A stretch of 44,533 bases of DNA from Clostridiales bacterium (GTDB lineage Bacteria > Bacillota > Clostridia > Christensenellales > Borkfalkiaceae), in the NCBI GenBank assembly GCA_003523255.1, contig DPGH01000014.1:1-44533 (forward strand), in the 5' to 3' direction. Positions 1-7,429 of the stretch are shown piece after piece. Positions within the stretch are counted from its first letter, which is position 1. Each line of letters opens with the position of its first letter. The position numbers were made by a program, and so were the translations under genes. The notes under the pieces were generated by a model, which saw only the letters and a list, made by a program, of their open reading frames with translations, did no database searches and was not told the origin of the DNA.

Positions 1-154
1 TCGAATCGTCTTTGCCAGTAGTTAGACTGGAACGCGAAACTATCTTCTTGAGCATCGCTATCGGTGCTGACTCGCACATAGGCACATACTCGTGGTTTCC
101 CCACTTTTTTCGTAGGTATCTCTTTATCTTGTCCACTAAAATCTGTTCATTCAT
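1..154 (-). pseudogene. N-terminus of a serine recombinase, apparently frameshifted, cut by window edge
   Basis: The frame starting near 104 and reading to the window edge encodes RVCAYVRVSTDSDAQEDSF, which matches the N-terminus of large serine recombinases of clostridial mobile elements; the Ser of VRVSTD is the expected nucleophile. The best start is an ATG at 154-152 with an AAGGAG site 7 bases upstream, but it is in a different frame. In the recombinase frame a TGA lies two codons after that ATG, and the only later start is a GTG at 104-102 without a Shine-Dalgarno site. I infer a one-base indel close to the start, either real decay or a read error. The rest of the gene lies outside the window, so it is also possible that the GTG start is used and the gene is intact. 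Confidence 0.55.
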
Positions 155-435
155 AATCTTTCTCCTTTCTTTTTGTTTATTTTTTGTCAATTATTTTGTT
201 ATTACGCCGTACACGACGAAAACTCCTTCTTTTGTTAATATTATTTTTTGTGTTGTAAAAATATAGCAAAAAAATATTAACAAGTCGCACTTTTACACTC
301 CGTCGAGTGCAAACCGTAATTTATATTGAAGCACTGCAATAAATATACACTTTCATTATACCCCCCCCCGCATTTTTTTGTCAAGCACCTTACAAAGGTT
401 AAAAACAATGACTTTATATTTTTAAAAACAACAAA
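155..435. other. AT-rich non-coding stretch
   Basis: I see no convincing gene in this very AT-rich stretch between the recombinase start and the first terminator. It contains a run of nine C at 361-369 followed by a T run. It presumably carries the promoter of the recombinase fragment, but I cannot point to a confident -35/-10 pair. Confidence 0.5.
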
Positions 436-464
436 AAAACGACCAAGATAAACTCGGTCGTTTT
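436..464 (-). terminator. Rho-independent terminator
   Basis: A 9-bp stem (AAAACGACC with GGTCGTTTT) closes an 11-base loop. On the minus strand it is followed by a T-rich tract. It sits just after the tRNA-like structured element and would end transcripts coming from tRNA-Leu. Confidence 0.7.
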
Positions 465-582
465 TGGTGTGAAGGATGGGACTTTCGCCTGTGCGACCAT
501 ACCCGATAAACAGTCCACAGGACTGTTTAGCCCTTCGAGCAAATCGCTAATTGCGATTTTCTCCTTAATTCAAGTCCCATCC
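463..582 (-). repeat. Structured element carrying a copy of the tRNA-Leu 3' end
   Basis: Bases 461-484 repeat exactly the 24 bases at 619-642, the 3' end of the neighbouring tRNA-Leu including CCA and the following T run. Read on the minus strand, the copy is preceded by about 90 bases that fold on their own. An 11-bp perfect inverted repeat (474-484 with 572-582, GGATGGGACTT/AAGTCCCATCC) closes the element. Inside are two perfect hairpins: 508-516/520-528 (9 bp, 3-base loop) and 541-547/553-559 (7 bp, 5-base loop). It is not a complete tRNA because no D or anticodon arm is present. It could be an attachment-site remnant of an element that used the tRNA 3' end, a small palindromic mobile repeat, or a processed RNA. 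Confidence 0.7.
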
Positions 583-584
583 GC

Positions 585-623
585 AAAAAGAAAACCGCAC
601 CTCTCGGTACGGCTTCTCTTTTT
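585..623 (-). terminator. Terminator after tRNA-Leu
   Basis: Imperfect 12-13 bp stem (585-597 with 610-623) with A-rich and T-rich outer arms, immediately downstream of the tRNA 3' CCA on the minus strand. It resembles a bidirectional intrinsic terminator. Confidence 0.6.
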
Positions 624-706
624 GGTGTGAAGGATGGGACTTGAACCCACACGGATTAACCATACGCCCCTCAAACGTACGCGTCTGCCAGTTCCGCCAC
701 CCTCAC
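623..706 (-). tRNA. tRNA-Leu (anticodon GAG)
   Basis: The 84 bases on the minus strand fold as a tRNA with encoded CCA. The acceptor stem is GTGAGGG with CCTTCAC (one G-T pair). The D region is TGGCGGAACTGGCAGACGCG. The anticodon stem TACGT/GCGTA carries loop TTGAGGG, so the anticodon is GAG, reading Leu CUC/CUU codons. A type-II variable arm follows, and the T arm is GTGGG-TTCAAGT-CCCAT. It lies directly behind the lytic transglycosylase gene and has its own promoter inside the end of that gene. Confidence 0.93.
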
Positions 707-717
707 ATAGCCTATAT

Positions 718-746
718 ATCTTAACTAAATTTTTATTTTTTGTCAA
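718..746 (-). promoter_or_regulatory. Promoter of tRNA-Leu
   Basis: On the minus strand TTGACA (741-746) is followed after 17 bases by TAAGAT (718-723). This would start RNA a few bases ahead of the mature tRNA 5' end at 706. The -35 lies within the last codons of the transglycosylase gene. Confidence 0.65.
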
Positions 747-1317
747 GAATATTTCCGTATAAACTTTTATATTTTTCTAAATTTTTACTAATTTTTTTTA
801 CGTACTCGGCAGTTTCGGCATACGGCACGACTTTAAGCGTTACGCCGTCGTCGCTGTATTCGGGATTTTTAAGCCAGCCGCCGACAGTTCCCTCGCCCGC
901 GTTGTATGCCGCCGCCAAAGTGAACTCGTTACTGAACTTGCCTGATAAATATTTTATATACCTGCAACCAAACCTTACGTTCGTATTCGGTTCAAAAATG
1001 TCATAATCGGTTTCGCCGAGCATATCCGCCACGTAACGCGCCGTTTCGTCGGTTAACTGCATAAGCCCTTTCGCGTTTTTTACGCTTTTTCTGTCCGCGT
1101 TAAACCCGCTTTCCGCTTTAACCGTTGCAAAAACGAAAAACTTATCCACGCCGAACTCTTCGCTCGCGGCAACTATCTCCTTTTCGTACTTAATCGGGTA
1201 AACTATTTTTCGTTGAACGAAATACGCGCAAAAACATACGACGAACAAGAACACGCACGCAGCCGTGATAACTGCGCAAACGGAATATAAAACGCCGAAT
1301 AACCCTTTAGCTTTCAT
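733..1317 (-). CDS. Membrane-anchored lytic transglycosylase (SLT/Slt70-like)
   Basis: A 194-residue protein with one membrane segment near residues 10-34, then an SLT domain on the outer face. SLT enzymes cleave the glycan strands of peptidoglycan, leaving 1,6-anhydro ends. The catalytic Glu is E69 in VKAESGFN, followed by the family motifs GLMQLT (about 84-89) and AAAYNAGEG (about 135-143). The size fits a minimal anchored SLT protein without substrate-binding repeats. The start ATG has a GGGAGG site 13 bases upstream, which lies inside a hairpin. The GH20 hexosaminidase gene is just upstream on the same strand, so both may act on wall sugars, although a hairpin separates them. I am confident of the family but not of the biological role. 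Confidence 0.88.
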   Translation of the reverse strand: MKAKGLFGVLYSVCAVITAACVFLFVVCFCAYFVQRKIVYPIKYEKEIVAASEEFGVDKFFVFATVKAESGFNADRKSVKNAKGLMQLTDETARYVADMLGETDYDIFEPNTNVRFGCRYIKYLSGKFSNEFTLAAAYNAGEGTVGGWLKNPEYSDDGVTLKVVPYAETAEYVKKISKNLEKYKSLYGNILDKK

Positions 1318-1320
1318 AAA

Positions 1321-1356
1321 AAACGCGTACCTCCCTTTTAGGTAGTATACGCGTTT
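1321..1356 (-). terminator. Hairpin with T run between GH20 and transglycosylase genes
   Basis: A 9-bp stem, AAACGCGTA (minus strand, 1356-1348) with TACGCGTTT (1329-1321), ends in a run of six T that abuts the start codon of the transglycosylase gene. The Shine-Dalgarno site GGGAGG of that gene lies between the arms. It may be a terminator for the GH20 gene and at the same time mask the next ribosome binding site. Confidence 0.55.
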
Positions 1357-1399
1357 ATTTGCTTAATAATTATCTTGCGATTAAACTGCCTGAAATCGG

Positions 1400-2986
1400 T
1401 TATACGTTGTTTGCCGAAACTATTCTAGTCCATACGCCGTCCGACGCAAGCGTAAGTTCGTCGTGTTTTAAAAGCGTTTCCTCGAGTTCCGGTATATTAT
1501 CGGCTTTACCATCGAGATACTCGGTCAGCCTTTCTCTTACCGTTATCAAGCGACGTTTAAGTCCGCCGAGTCTTGCGTCCTGCACCTCAAAGCCGAACGG
1601 TTTATTTTCTCTCTTCCAAACCTCGGCAAAACACGGATAAAACCTATCGAGTTTAACCTCGCATTTTTTAATTTCCGCAACGAGTTTACGCAGTTCTTCT
1701 TTATCGCCCGAATTGTACGCCGCACGGATTTTTTTGCCGAGTTCGCTTTTAACGGCAAGCAAATCGCAAAGCCTGTAAAGGCACTCGAATATATATTTAA
1801 ATTTACTGTTTTTACCCGCGCGCTTTATAGCCGCCGCGTGTTTTTTGTATTCCGCCGCCGTTCCTGCCGGCACGTACACGTCGTATATACCGGTTAAAAG
1901 GTCGTTATACAACATATACTTGCACGGATTAAAGTTATCCCTATTGCCGTTAATCCGATTTGGTAAATCGAGTTTCATAAACGCGTCAAAATTTTCGCCC
2001 GTAATCTCGTTAAAGTTCTCTTTAATCTTTCTAAGGCTCGTTTCTCCGCGATAAGTTTCCGCTATAAAATACAGGCTCGGCAAAACCGAATAAAAAGAGC
2101 ACTCTTTACCGTTATCGCCCCACATAGTGATAAGTATATTGTTTACGCCGTGGTCTTTTGCTGAAAGCATTGCGGGGCGCATTGTTTTCATTGTCCACGC
2201 GTTAAACGGCGCAAAACCGTGCCACGTCCAGGCACCGCCGGCAAACCAACTATCTCCGTCAAGAGCCTTGTGCTCTTTATTCATTTGGTCGTAAGTCCTT
2301 TTTTCGGTATGGTAATAATCCCAGTAAGTAAGCCCGACACCCTCCGGAACTTTGTCTTTTAAAAATTCCGCCGCGCCTTTTACGTTGCCGTAATAATCCC
2401 CGTGCGCCGCTAACCTGAAAAACATATCCGACCACATAACCGGCTTAAACCCGTGTTCTTTTGCGATAGAAATAACCCTTTCAAGATGCTCTTTCAATAA
2501 GCCGAACCTGTCTCTATACCCGTGCTTGTCGAGATACTTGCCGAGCCCGACCATGTGCGCCTCGTCCATACCTATGTTTACCGTACGCGACGTAAAATTG
2601 CGTTCAAGCGAGGTAAATATATTTTCTATAAAAGCGTACGTTCTCTCCTCGCCGATAAGCAGTATATCGTTCACGTCGCGTATCTTCTCGTAATCTCCCC
2701 ATCTAAATATACAGCCGAGGTGCGCAAGCGTTTGAATACAAGGTATTAGTTCTACGCCTTTCGATTTGCAATATTCGTCTATATCTTTAATTTCCGCCGC
2801 AGTATATCTGCCGCGCATATACCCGAAATACGGCTCGTCTACCGTCTCTAACGTGTCTTCGGTATATAATTCCAACATATTGTAGCCGAACGCCGAAATA
2901 TAATCTACGAACTTTTTAATCTGTTCAGGCTTCATTACGGCGTTTCTCGAACAGTCGAGCATAACGCCGAGTTTTCCGTTTTGCAT
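1400..2986 (-). CDS. Glycoside hydrolase family 20 (beta-N-acetylhexosaminidase), cytoplasmic
   Basis: A 528-residue GH20 enzyme. The family removes terminal GlcNAc or GalNAc by substrate-assisted catalysis with an Asp-Glu pair, visible here as D141-E142 in VNIGMDEAHM. The N-terminal part (YNMLELYTED, then EYCKSKGVELIPCIQTLAHLG) is the usual start of the TIM barrel. There is no signal peptide or membrane segment, so it should act in the cytoplasm on imported amino sugars, perhaps from wall recycling. I chose the ATG at 2986 because AAGGAG lies 10 bases upstream and a consensus promoter precedes it; the open frame continues upstream to 3073, but that would overlap the promoter. Exact substrate unknown. 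Confidence 0.85.
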   Translation of the reverse strand: MQNGKLGVMLDCSRNAVMKPEQIKKFVDYISAFGYNMLELYTEDTLETVDEPYFGYMRGRYTAAEIKDIDEYCKSKGVELIPCIQTLAHLGCIFRWGDYEKIRDVNDILLIGEERTYAFIENIFTSLERNFTSRTVNIGMDEAHMVGLGKYLDKHGYRDRFGLLKEHLERVISIAKEHGFKPVMWSDMFFRLAAHGDYYGNVKGAAEFLKDKVPEGVGLTYWDYYHTEKRTYDQMNKEHKALDGDSWFAGGAWTWHGFAPFNAWTMKTMRPAMLSAKDHGVNNILITMWGDNGKECSFYSVLPSLYFIAETYRGETSLRKIKENFNEITGENFDAFMKLDLPNRINGNRDNFNPCKYMLYNDLLTGIYDVYVPAGTAAEYKKHAAAIKRAGKNSKFKYIFECLYRLCDLLAVKSELGKKIRAAYNSGDKEELRKLVAEIKKCEVKLDRFYPCFAEVWKRENKPFGFEVQDARLGGLKRRLITVRERLTEYLDGKADNIPELEETLLKHDELTLASDGVWTRIVSANNV

Positions 2987-3020
2987 CTTTAAAATCTCCT
3001 TACCTTTTCGGTTTGATACG

Positions 3021-3049
3021 ATTATAACATACGCCTTAAACGTTTTCAA
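3021..3049 (-). promoter_or_regulatory. Promoter of the GH20 gene
   Basis: On the minus strand TTGAAA (3044-3049), a spacer of 17 bases, then TATAAT (3021-3026). The predicted RNA start is about 25 bases ahead of the GH20 start codon and its Shine-Dalgarno site. Confidence 0.75.
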
Positions 3050-3119
3050 CAAAAAAACCGAATTTACGACCAAAATTTTTCGTCTTTTCGTTTCGTGTAA
3101 AATTATAATTCCTTTTATT

Positions 3120-3887
3120 ATGAAAACGAGTTTTAAATTATGCCTTACGGCGATTTTCGCGGCGGCGTTTATATCGGTTACGGCGGCGTTACCCGCGCCC
3201 GTTCATACACGGGTTGCATTTGCTGACAGTCTGTATCTGCGCGTAATTACGGAGGACACGCCCTTTTATGCGGAAGAAAGCGAGGCATCGTTATTGTTTT
3301 ACCTGCCGTATACCTATTACGTTAAAGTACTCGGTTACGGCTCCGCGTATACTCACGTCGAAATTTACGGAAACGCTTTTGCCGCGATAGACGGCTTCGT
3401 GCCTAACGGCGCGCTGTTTTCCGACGGGCTTGAAATCAAAAATCCTTATCCCGAAATAACGCTTACCACCGCGCGAACCTGCGTTTTGTACGCCGATTCC
3501 GCATTAAAAAACAACGTTCAATACGTTTTTTCAGCAAGGAATATGGACTACTACGGCTCCCTGACCGTATCCAAAGGCGAAACGCTGTACTTTGTCGGCT
3601 ACAACGGCAAACTCGGCTACGTAAAAGAATCGGACGTGTTGCCGTTTACCATAGCCGCCCATCCTAACGAACTGACCTTTTTAAAGCCCGACGAACCGGA
3701 TGAACCGAAAGATAACGAGGAGCCCGCTAAACCCGACGAACAAACGACGAACGACGAAACCGTTAAATGGATAATCATAGGCTGCCTCGGCGCGGCGGGC
3801 GTGGTTGCGCTCCTGACCGCTTTTTCAAAAAAACGCCCCGAAAAGAAAGCCGCCGCGGGTTACTACGACGAAAACGACTTTGAATAA
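3120..3887 (+). CDS. Secreted protein with C-terminal membrane anchor, SH3-like region
   Basis: A 255-residue protein I cannot assign to a named family. It has a signal peptide (about 1-35), a predicted extracellular beta-rich part, an acidic Pro/Glu linker (about 190-215), one membrane segment (about 217-236, WIIIGCLGAAGVVALLTAF) and a short basic cytoplasmic tail. The stretch TLYFVGYNGKLGYVKESDV resembles a bacterial SH3 repeat. It resembles the end of the protein at 4801-7359 in layout. No Shine-Dalgarno site precedes the start. A TATAAT at 3104-3109 would start RNA only a few bases before the ATG, so the mRNA may be nearly leaderless. Its last 25 bases overlap the end of the convergent gene at 3863-4453. 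Confidence 0.7.
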   Translation: MKTSFKLCLTAIFAAAFISVTAALPAPVHTRVAFADSLYLRVITEDTPFYAEESEASLLFYLPYTYYVKVLGYGSAYTHVEIYGNAFAAIDGFVPNGALFSDGLEIKNPYPEITLTTARTCVLYADSALKNNVQYVFSARNMDYYGSLTVSKGETLYFVGYNGKLGYVKESDVLPFTIAAHPNELTFLKPDEPDEPKDNEEPAKPDEQTTNDETVKWIIIGCLGAAGVVALLTAFSKKRPEKKAAAGYYDENDFE

Positions 3888-4453
3888 TTTTCGTCCGATT
3901 CGTTTTGACGAAGGGGGCGCATATTCCTCTGTTTCCGTTTGGAAACGGCGGGGTTTTGCGTACCGGAGATAAGTCGGTCTTTCTTTTTGCACCTTTTTTC
4001 GCGCTCCTCTTTATCTCTTATCGCCTGCGCGACCACTCTTATAACGTCTATTTTCATAAACTCGTTTTCAAAACGTTTTTCGGTTATACCCGCTTGCTCC
4101 ATATAATCCGAAAACTCTTCCGTAAGTTCTTTAAGCCTTTTAAAAAAATAACTGTTCGGATACTTCAGTTCTTCGGTAAGTTCTGCCGTACGCTTTCCGA
4201 AATATCTGAAATCGAAAAACCTCATGCTTTCTTTCGTAAAGCGCGAAAGAACTTCTTGCGCCGTCGTAAAAAGTTCGATAAGCAAATCTTTTTCTCTTAT
4301 TATTCTTATAATGTCTTCGCATATCGATAAACACGGCGAGCAATCGTCGATAGACTTTAAAGCGCGCCTCTCCACGCGCTCGTCAAACTCTTCGATAAGA
4401 CCGTTAAGCGACGGATATAACGTAAGTATAACTTTGGGATAAATGCTTTTCAT
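3863..4453 (-). CDS. Hypothetical helical protein
   Basis: A 196-residue protein of unknown family. It is predicted to be soluble and almost all helix, with many charged residues, and has a basic, low-complexity tail from about residue 150. There is no signal peptide. Two Cys (about 38-42, DDCSPCLSIC) are close together in the first third. It is divergently transcribed from the 4801-7359 surface protein and shares its regulatory region, with a TTGACA-N16-TAAAAT promoter at 4501-4528. The start ATG at 4453 has AGAAGG about 7 bases upstream. The link by shared control to a surface protein is inference. Confidence 0.6.
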   Translation of the reverse strand: MKSIYPKVILTLYPSLNGLIEEFDERVERRALKSIDDCSPCLSICEDIIRIIREKDLLIELFTTAQEVLSRFTKESMRFFDFRYFGKRTAELTEELKYPNSYFFKRLKELTEEFSDYMEQAGITEKRFENEFMKIDVIRVVAQAIRDKEEREKRCKKKDRLISGTQNPAVSKRKQRNMRPLRQNESDENYSKSFSS

Positions 4454-4500
4454 CTTTTAACCTTCTCTTTTTTTATCGAAATTTTTCCGGAAACAATTTT

Positions 4501-4628
4501 ATTTTATTGCATAATTTCATAATGTCAATAGGGTTATCTCCATTTTTGTACAAAAAAAATTATTTTTGTACAAAAATCATATTTTTACGGGATAAACCTA
4601 TTGACAAACCCCTCCTTTTGAATATAAT
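4501..4628. promoter_or_regulatory. Divergent consensus promoters with twin palindromic operators
   Basis: To the right, TTGACA (4601-4606), 16 bases, TATAAT (4623-4628). To the left, on the minus strand, TTGACA (4523-4528), 16 bases, TAAAAT (4501-4506). Between them lie two copies of the perfect 14-base palindrome TTTTTGTACAAAAA, at 4543-4556 and 4563-4576, with centres exactly 20 bases apart, that is two helical turns. The layout suggests a dimeric regulator binding cooperatively on one DNA face and controlling both genes. Confidence 0.75.
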
Positions 4629-4800
4629 TGTAATTTACAAACATTTGTTCGTGTTTGTTTGCGCAAATAATACTACCTCTTACCTGACAATTTCAGTCAT
4701 GTTTAGAAAGATTTTTTAAAAACTTTAAATTTTTTCGGAGCGCGCTTAAATTTACGTTAAGATAATGACAAATTCAAAAATATATGTTAAAATAATTTGT

Positions 4801-7359
4801 ATGAAAAAATTTCGTATTATCGGATTTAAATATATAACCGCGATTTTAGTTCTTTTAACGCTGTCCGCCGCTTTTTTTATCATCGGCTCGAAAGGGAATT
4901 TTTCCGTTCGGGCGGAAAACGCTTTAAATAATACCCGCGTTATTCCGCAAAGCGAAACCGAAATTTTCGACCTTAACTCCTCCGCCCCGAAAAGCGCGGT
5001 CGTTTACGACGGCGGCGCGGCTATTATCCGAGAGGATAAAACGCTTTGGATTTTCTCCGACGGAGAATATAAAAAATACGAAGGGTTTTCCGAAGCCGCT
5101 TCCGACCCCGGCTCGATAAGGCGTTTCGGTGAAAATTACCTTATACTTAACAACGCCAACAAACTTTACGCCATCAACCTTCAAAACGTTTCCGCCGCGC
5201 CCGAACAAATTACGTACGAGGGAGAAATAATAGCTTGCGAATATTTCGGCGTGAACGGCAAAAGCCTTGTAACGAAAACCTCTTCGGGCACGATTGCCGT
5301 TTACAGCCTTTCAAACGGCTTTAACATCGAAACCGACAAAAGGACGGAACTTGCCGGCGTGGTCGCGAAAAATCTTACGCCCGTTTGCTTCGGCGAGGGC
5401 GATAAAGTTTTTTTCGTACGGAACGGCGATTCTAAACTGTGCGAGTGGGACCCCGCAACCGATAAACTGGAGAGTATATTTAAACCGGAAGGCGAAATAA
5501 AAACCATAACGTACGTAAACGGCTCGGTATACTACACCGCAGACGGTAAAGTTTGGAGATATGCGGAAAGTGCCGCAGCCCCTATCGAACTTGCTATAAA
5601 CTCCGACGAAAATTATCAACTCGGTAAAATAGTAAATCCCGTGGATATATCGTGCTTTGGCGACGACCTTATAATTACCGACGCGGGCAGCGACGTGCGT
5701 GCGGTGCAAAGGTTCGTTTTAAGCGGAGACGCCCTCGACTTTTCGGGTTACGCGATAGCGAAAAACAGAACGGCTTTTAACCGCGTTTTAACTAACGTAT
5801 ACGAAATCAACCGTTTTGGCAAAACCGTATATACGCTTGACGACAACAAACTTACCGCGATTAAAAACGACGAAAATTTTAATGCGTACGCAAACGAAAG
5901 TTTCGATAATTATCTCGTATCGGAAATAGGTTCGCCGAAAACGTTTGCCGCGGGCGAAAACTCCGTTCTGCTCGTTTACACCGACGCAAAGGCTAAACTT
6001 TTAACCCTTTCATCGGGCGACGAAGCAGGCGAGCGAGTTACCCTGCTTAACTTTAGCGGCAGCGTTAAAGACACGTGTTATATAAACGGCAAATTTTACG
6101 TTTTAACCGACGACGGTTCCAGTTCTCGCGTTTACGTCGGCACGGACGGGTCTACGGATTTCAGCGAATACTGCCCCGCCTTTGCCGGACACGGCGTAAA
6201 CCTCACCGTTGACGGTTACGGCAACGCGTTTATCGCGGACAGCACCTCGATATATAAAAATCGCGAGCGGTTTGCCGCAAACGACGGTATTGCTAAATTA
6301 TCCACCGACCTTTTCGGCAATCTTTATTCGATTAAAGGTAACGAAATAAGATATTACGACGAGACCGAAACCGTTTGGAAGACCGTTTTTACCGCACAAG
6401 CGCAAATAAAATCTTTTTCGATGGGCATTGACGACGATGCGGTTTATTACATTTTAGACGGCGACGAAAGAATTTATAAAATGACCGAAGCGAAAAACGC
6501 CGCTATAAACGTATTGCGTACGCAAAACGGATATAAAACCACCGCAACGACCGTTGACGAAGAGTTTTATCGCTATATCGTAGATGAAAACGCAAACGTT
6601 TATCGCGCCGTCTATACAAAAGACACGCAAACCTTTACGGATAGAGGCGTAACAAAACACGAAAGCGAGTATGCGTGCCTTGCGAAACTCGGTTTTGCCG
6701 GCGTAAACGGTCAAAAAACCTTTCTCGCGCTTGCCGGCGTAAACGGCGTGGTCATAGCGGACGAAACGCAGGCCGAAAAATCGAACCCCGAGGGCGAAAC
6801 TTTGCTCGGAGAGAACTGTAAAGCGTACGTTACGACGAGCGTAAACGGCTATTACGTACCGGTAATCACACCTGATTGCGAATACGCGCTTTCAAACGGC
6901 GAAACGGTATTTAGGCTTTATAAAGGCGCGGTACTTACCTGCGAGAAGAAATTCAGCATGCTCGGCACGGAGTATTACCTTGCTACGTTTAATTACGACG
7001 GCAACGCCGTAAAAGGTTACGTGCCCGTATCCTTTACGGTAGAAGTGTTAAACGAAAATAAAGAGTGGCGCGCGTACAAACTCGAAACGGTAAATAAAAC
7101 CAAATTATACCGCACCGCCGAATTAGCCGAAGAACTTTTAGAACTTTCAAAAAACGACGAAATACGGGTTTTCTCAATAGAAAACGGTGTGGCGGAAGTT
7201 GCGTATAAAACCGAAGCGGGTTTTATTATCGGCTATGTTGACGCAAGCGCGATTATAAACGCCCCCAACCTTTCCGTACGCAATATTTTGTTAATTCTTG
7301 CGGTAACCGCCTGCTTATGCGGCAGCGTAACCTTTTTGCTTTTGAGAAGAAAAAAATAA
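4801..7359 (+). CDS. Large surface protein, propeller-like ectodomain, C-terminal anchor
   Basis: An 852-residue protein with an N-terminal hydrophobic export signal (about 10-30), a long ectodomain and a C-terminal membrane helix followed by RRKK. The ectodomain has many short repeats of the type seen in beta-propellers, for example FGENYLILNNANKLYAIN, VNGSVYYTADGKVWRYAE and FGNLYSIKGNEIRYYDE. Residues after about 690 look like SH3-type modules, as in the protein at 3120-3887. Function unknown; binding of wall or host glycans or proteins is only a guess. I start at 4801 (MKKFRIIG) because it places the signal peptide correctly; an in-frame ATG at 4765 is possible. Neither has a clear Shine-Dalgarno site. 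The leader from the 4601-4628 promoter is about 165 bases. Confidence 0.7.
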   Translation: MKKFRIIGFKYITAILVLLTLSAAFFIIGSKGNFSVRAENALNNTRVIPQSETEIFDLNSSAPKSAVVYDGGAAIIREDKTLWIFSDGEYKKYEGFSEAASDPGSIRRFGENYLILNNANKLYAINLQNVSAAPEQITYEGEIIACEYFGVNGKSLVTKTSSGTIAVYSLSNGFNIETDKRTELAGVVAKNLTPVCFGEGDKVFFVRNGDSKLCEWDPATDKLESIFKPEGEIKTITYVNGSVYYTADGKVWRYAESAAAPIELAINSDENYQLGKIVNPVDISCFGDDLIITDAGSDVRAVQRFVLSGDALDFSGYAIAKNRTAFNRVLTNVYEINRFGKTVYTLDDNKLTAIKNDENFNAYANESFDNYLVSEIGSPKTFAAGENSVLLVYTDAKAKLLTLSSGDEAGERVTLLNFSGSVKDTCYINGKFYVLTDDGSSSRVYVGTDGSTDFSEYCPAFAGHGVNLTVDGYGNAFIADSTSIYKNRERFAANDGIAKLSTDLFGNLYSIKGNEIRYYDETETVWKTVFTAQAQIKSFSMGIDDDAVYYILDGDERIYKMTEAKNAAINVLRTQNGYKTTATTVDEEFYRYIVDENANVYRAVYTKDTQTFTDRGVTKHESEYACLAKLGFAGVNGQKTFLALAGVNGVVIADETQAEKSNPEGETLLGENCKAYVTTSVNGYYVPVITPDCEYALSNGETVFRLYKGAVLTCEKKFSMLGTEYYLATFNYDGNAVKGYVPVSFTVEVLNENKEWRAYKLETVNKTKLYRTAELAEELLELSKNDEIRVFSIENGVAEVAYKTEAGFIIGYVDASAIINAPNLSVRNILLILAVTACLCGSVTFLLLRRKK

Positions 7360-7377
7360 TAGGATTAAAATAAATCG

Positions 7378-7406
7378 GCGGTGGCAAACTTAACGTTTGC
7401 CACCGC
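7378..7406. terminator. Bidirectional terminator between convergent genes
   Basis: Perfect 12-bp stem, GCGGTGGCAAAC (7378-7389) with GTTTGCCACCGC (7395-7406), loop of 5 bases, followed by a T-rich tract. It lies between the surface protein gene and the convergent SSB-like gene. Confidence 0.85.
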
Positions 7407-7429
7407 TCTTTATATTACGTCTATTTTAA

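Noticed and set aside
361..369. Run of nine C as a phase-variation tract
   Set aside because: No gene start or promoter can be placed near it with confidence.
463..582. A second tRNA gene
   Set aside because: Only the T-arm and acceptor 3' strand are present; there is no D arm, no anticodon arm and no matching acceptor 5' strand.
2987..3073. N-terminal extension of the GH20 gene up to 3073
   Set aside because: It would read through the consensus promoter at 3021-3049 and the Shine-Dalgarno site of the ATG at 2986; the extra residues do not resemble the family.
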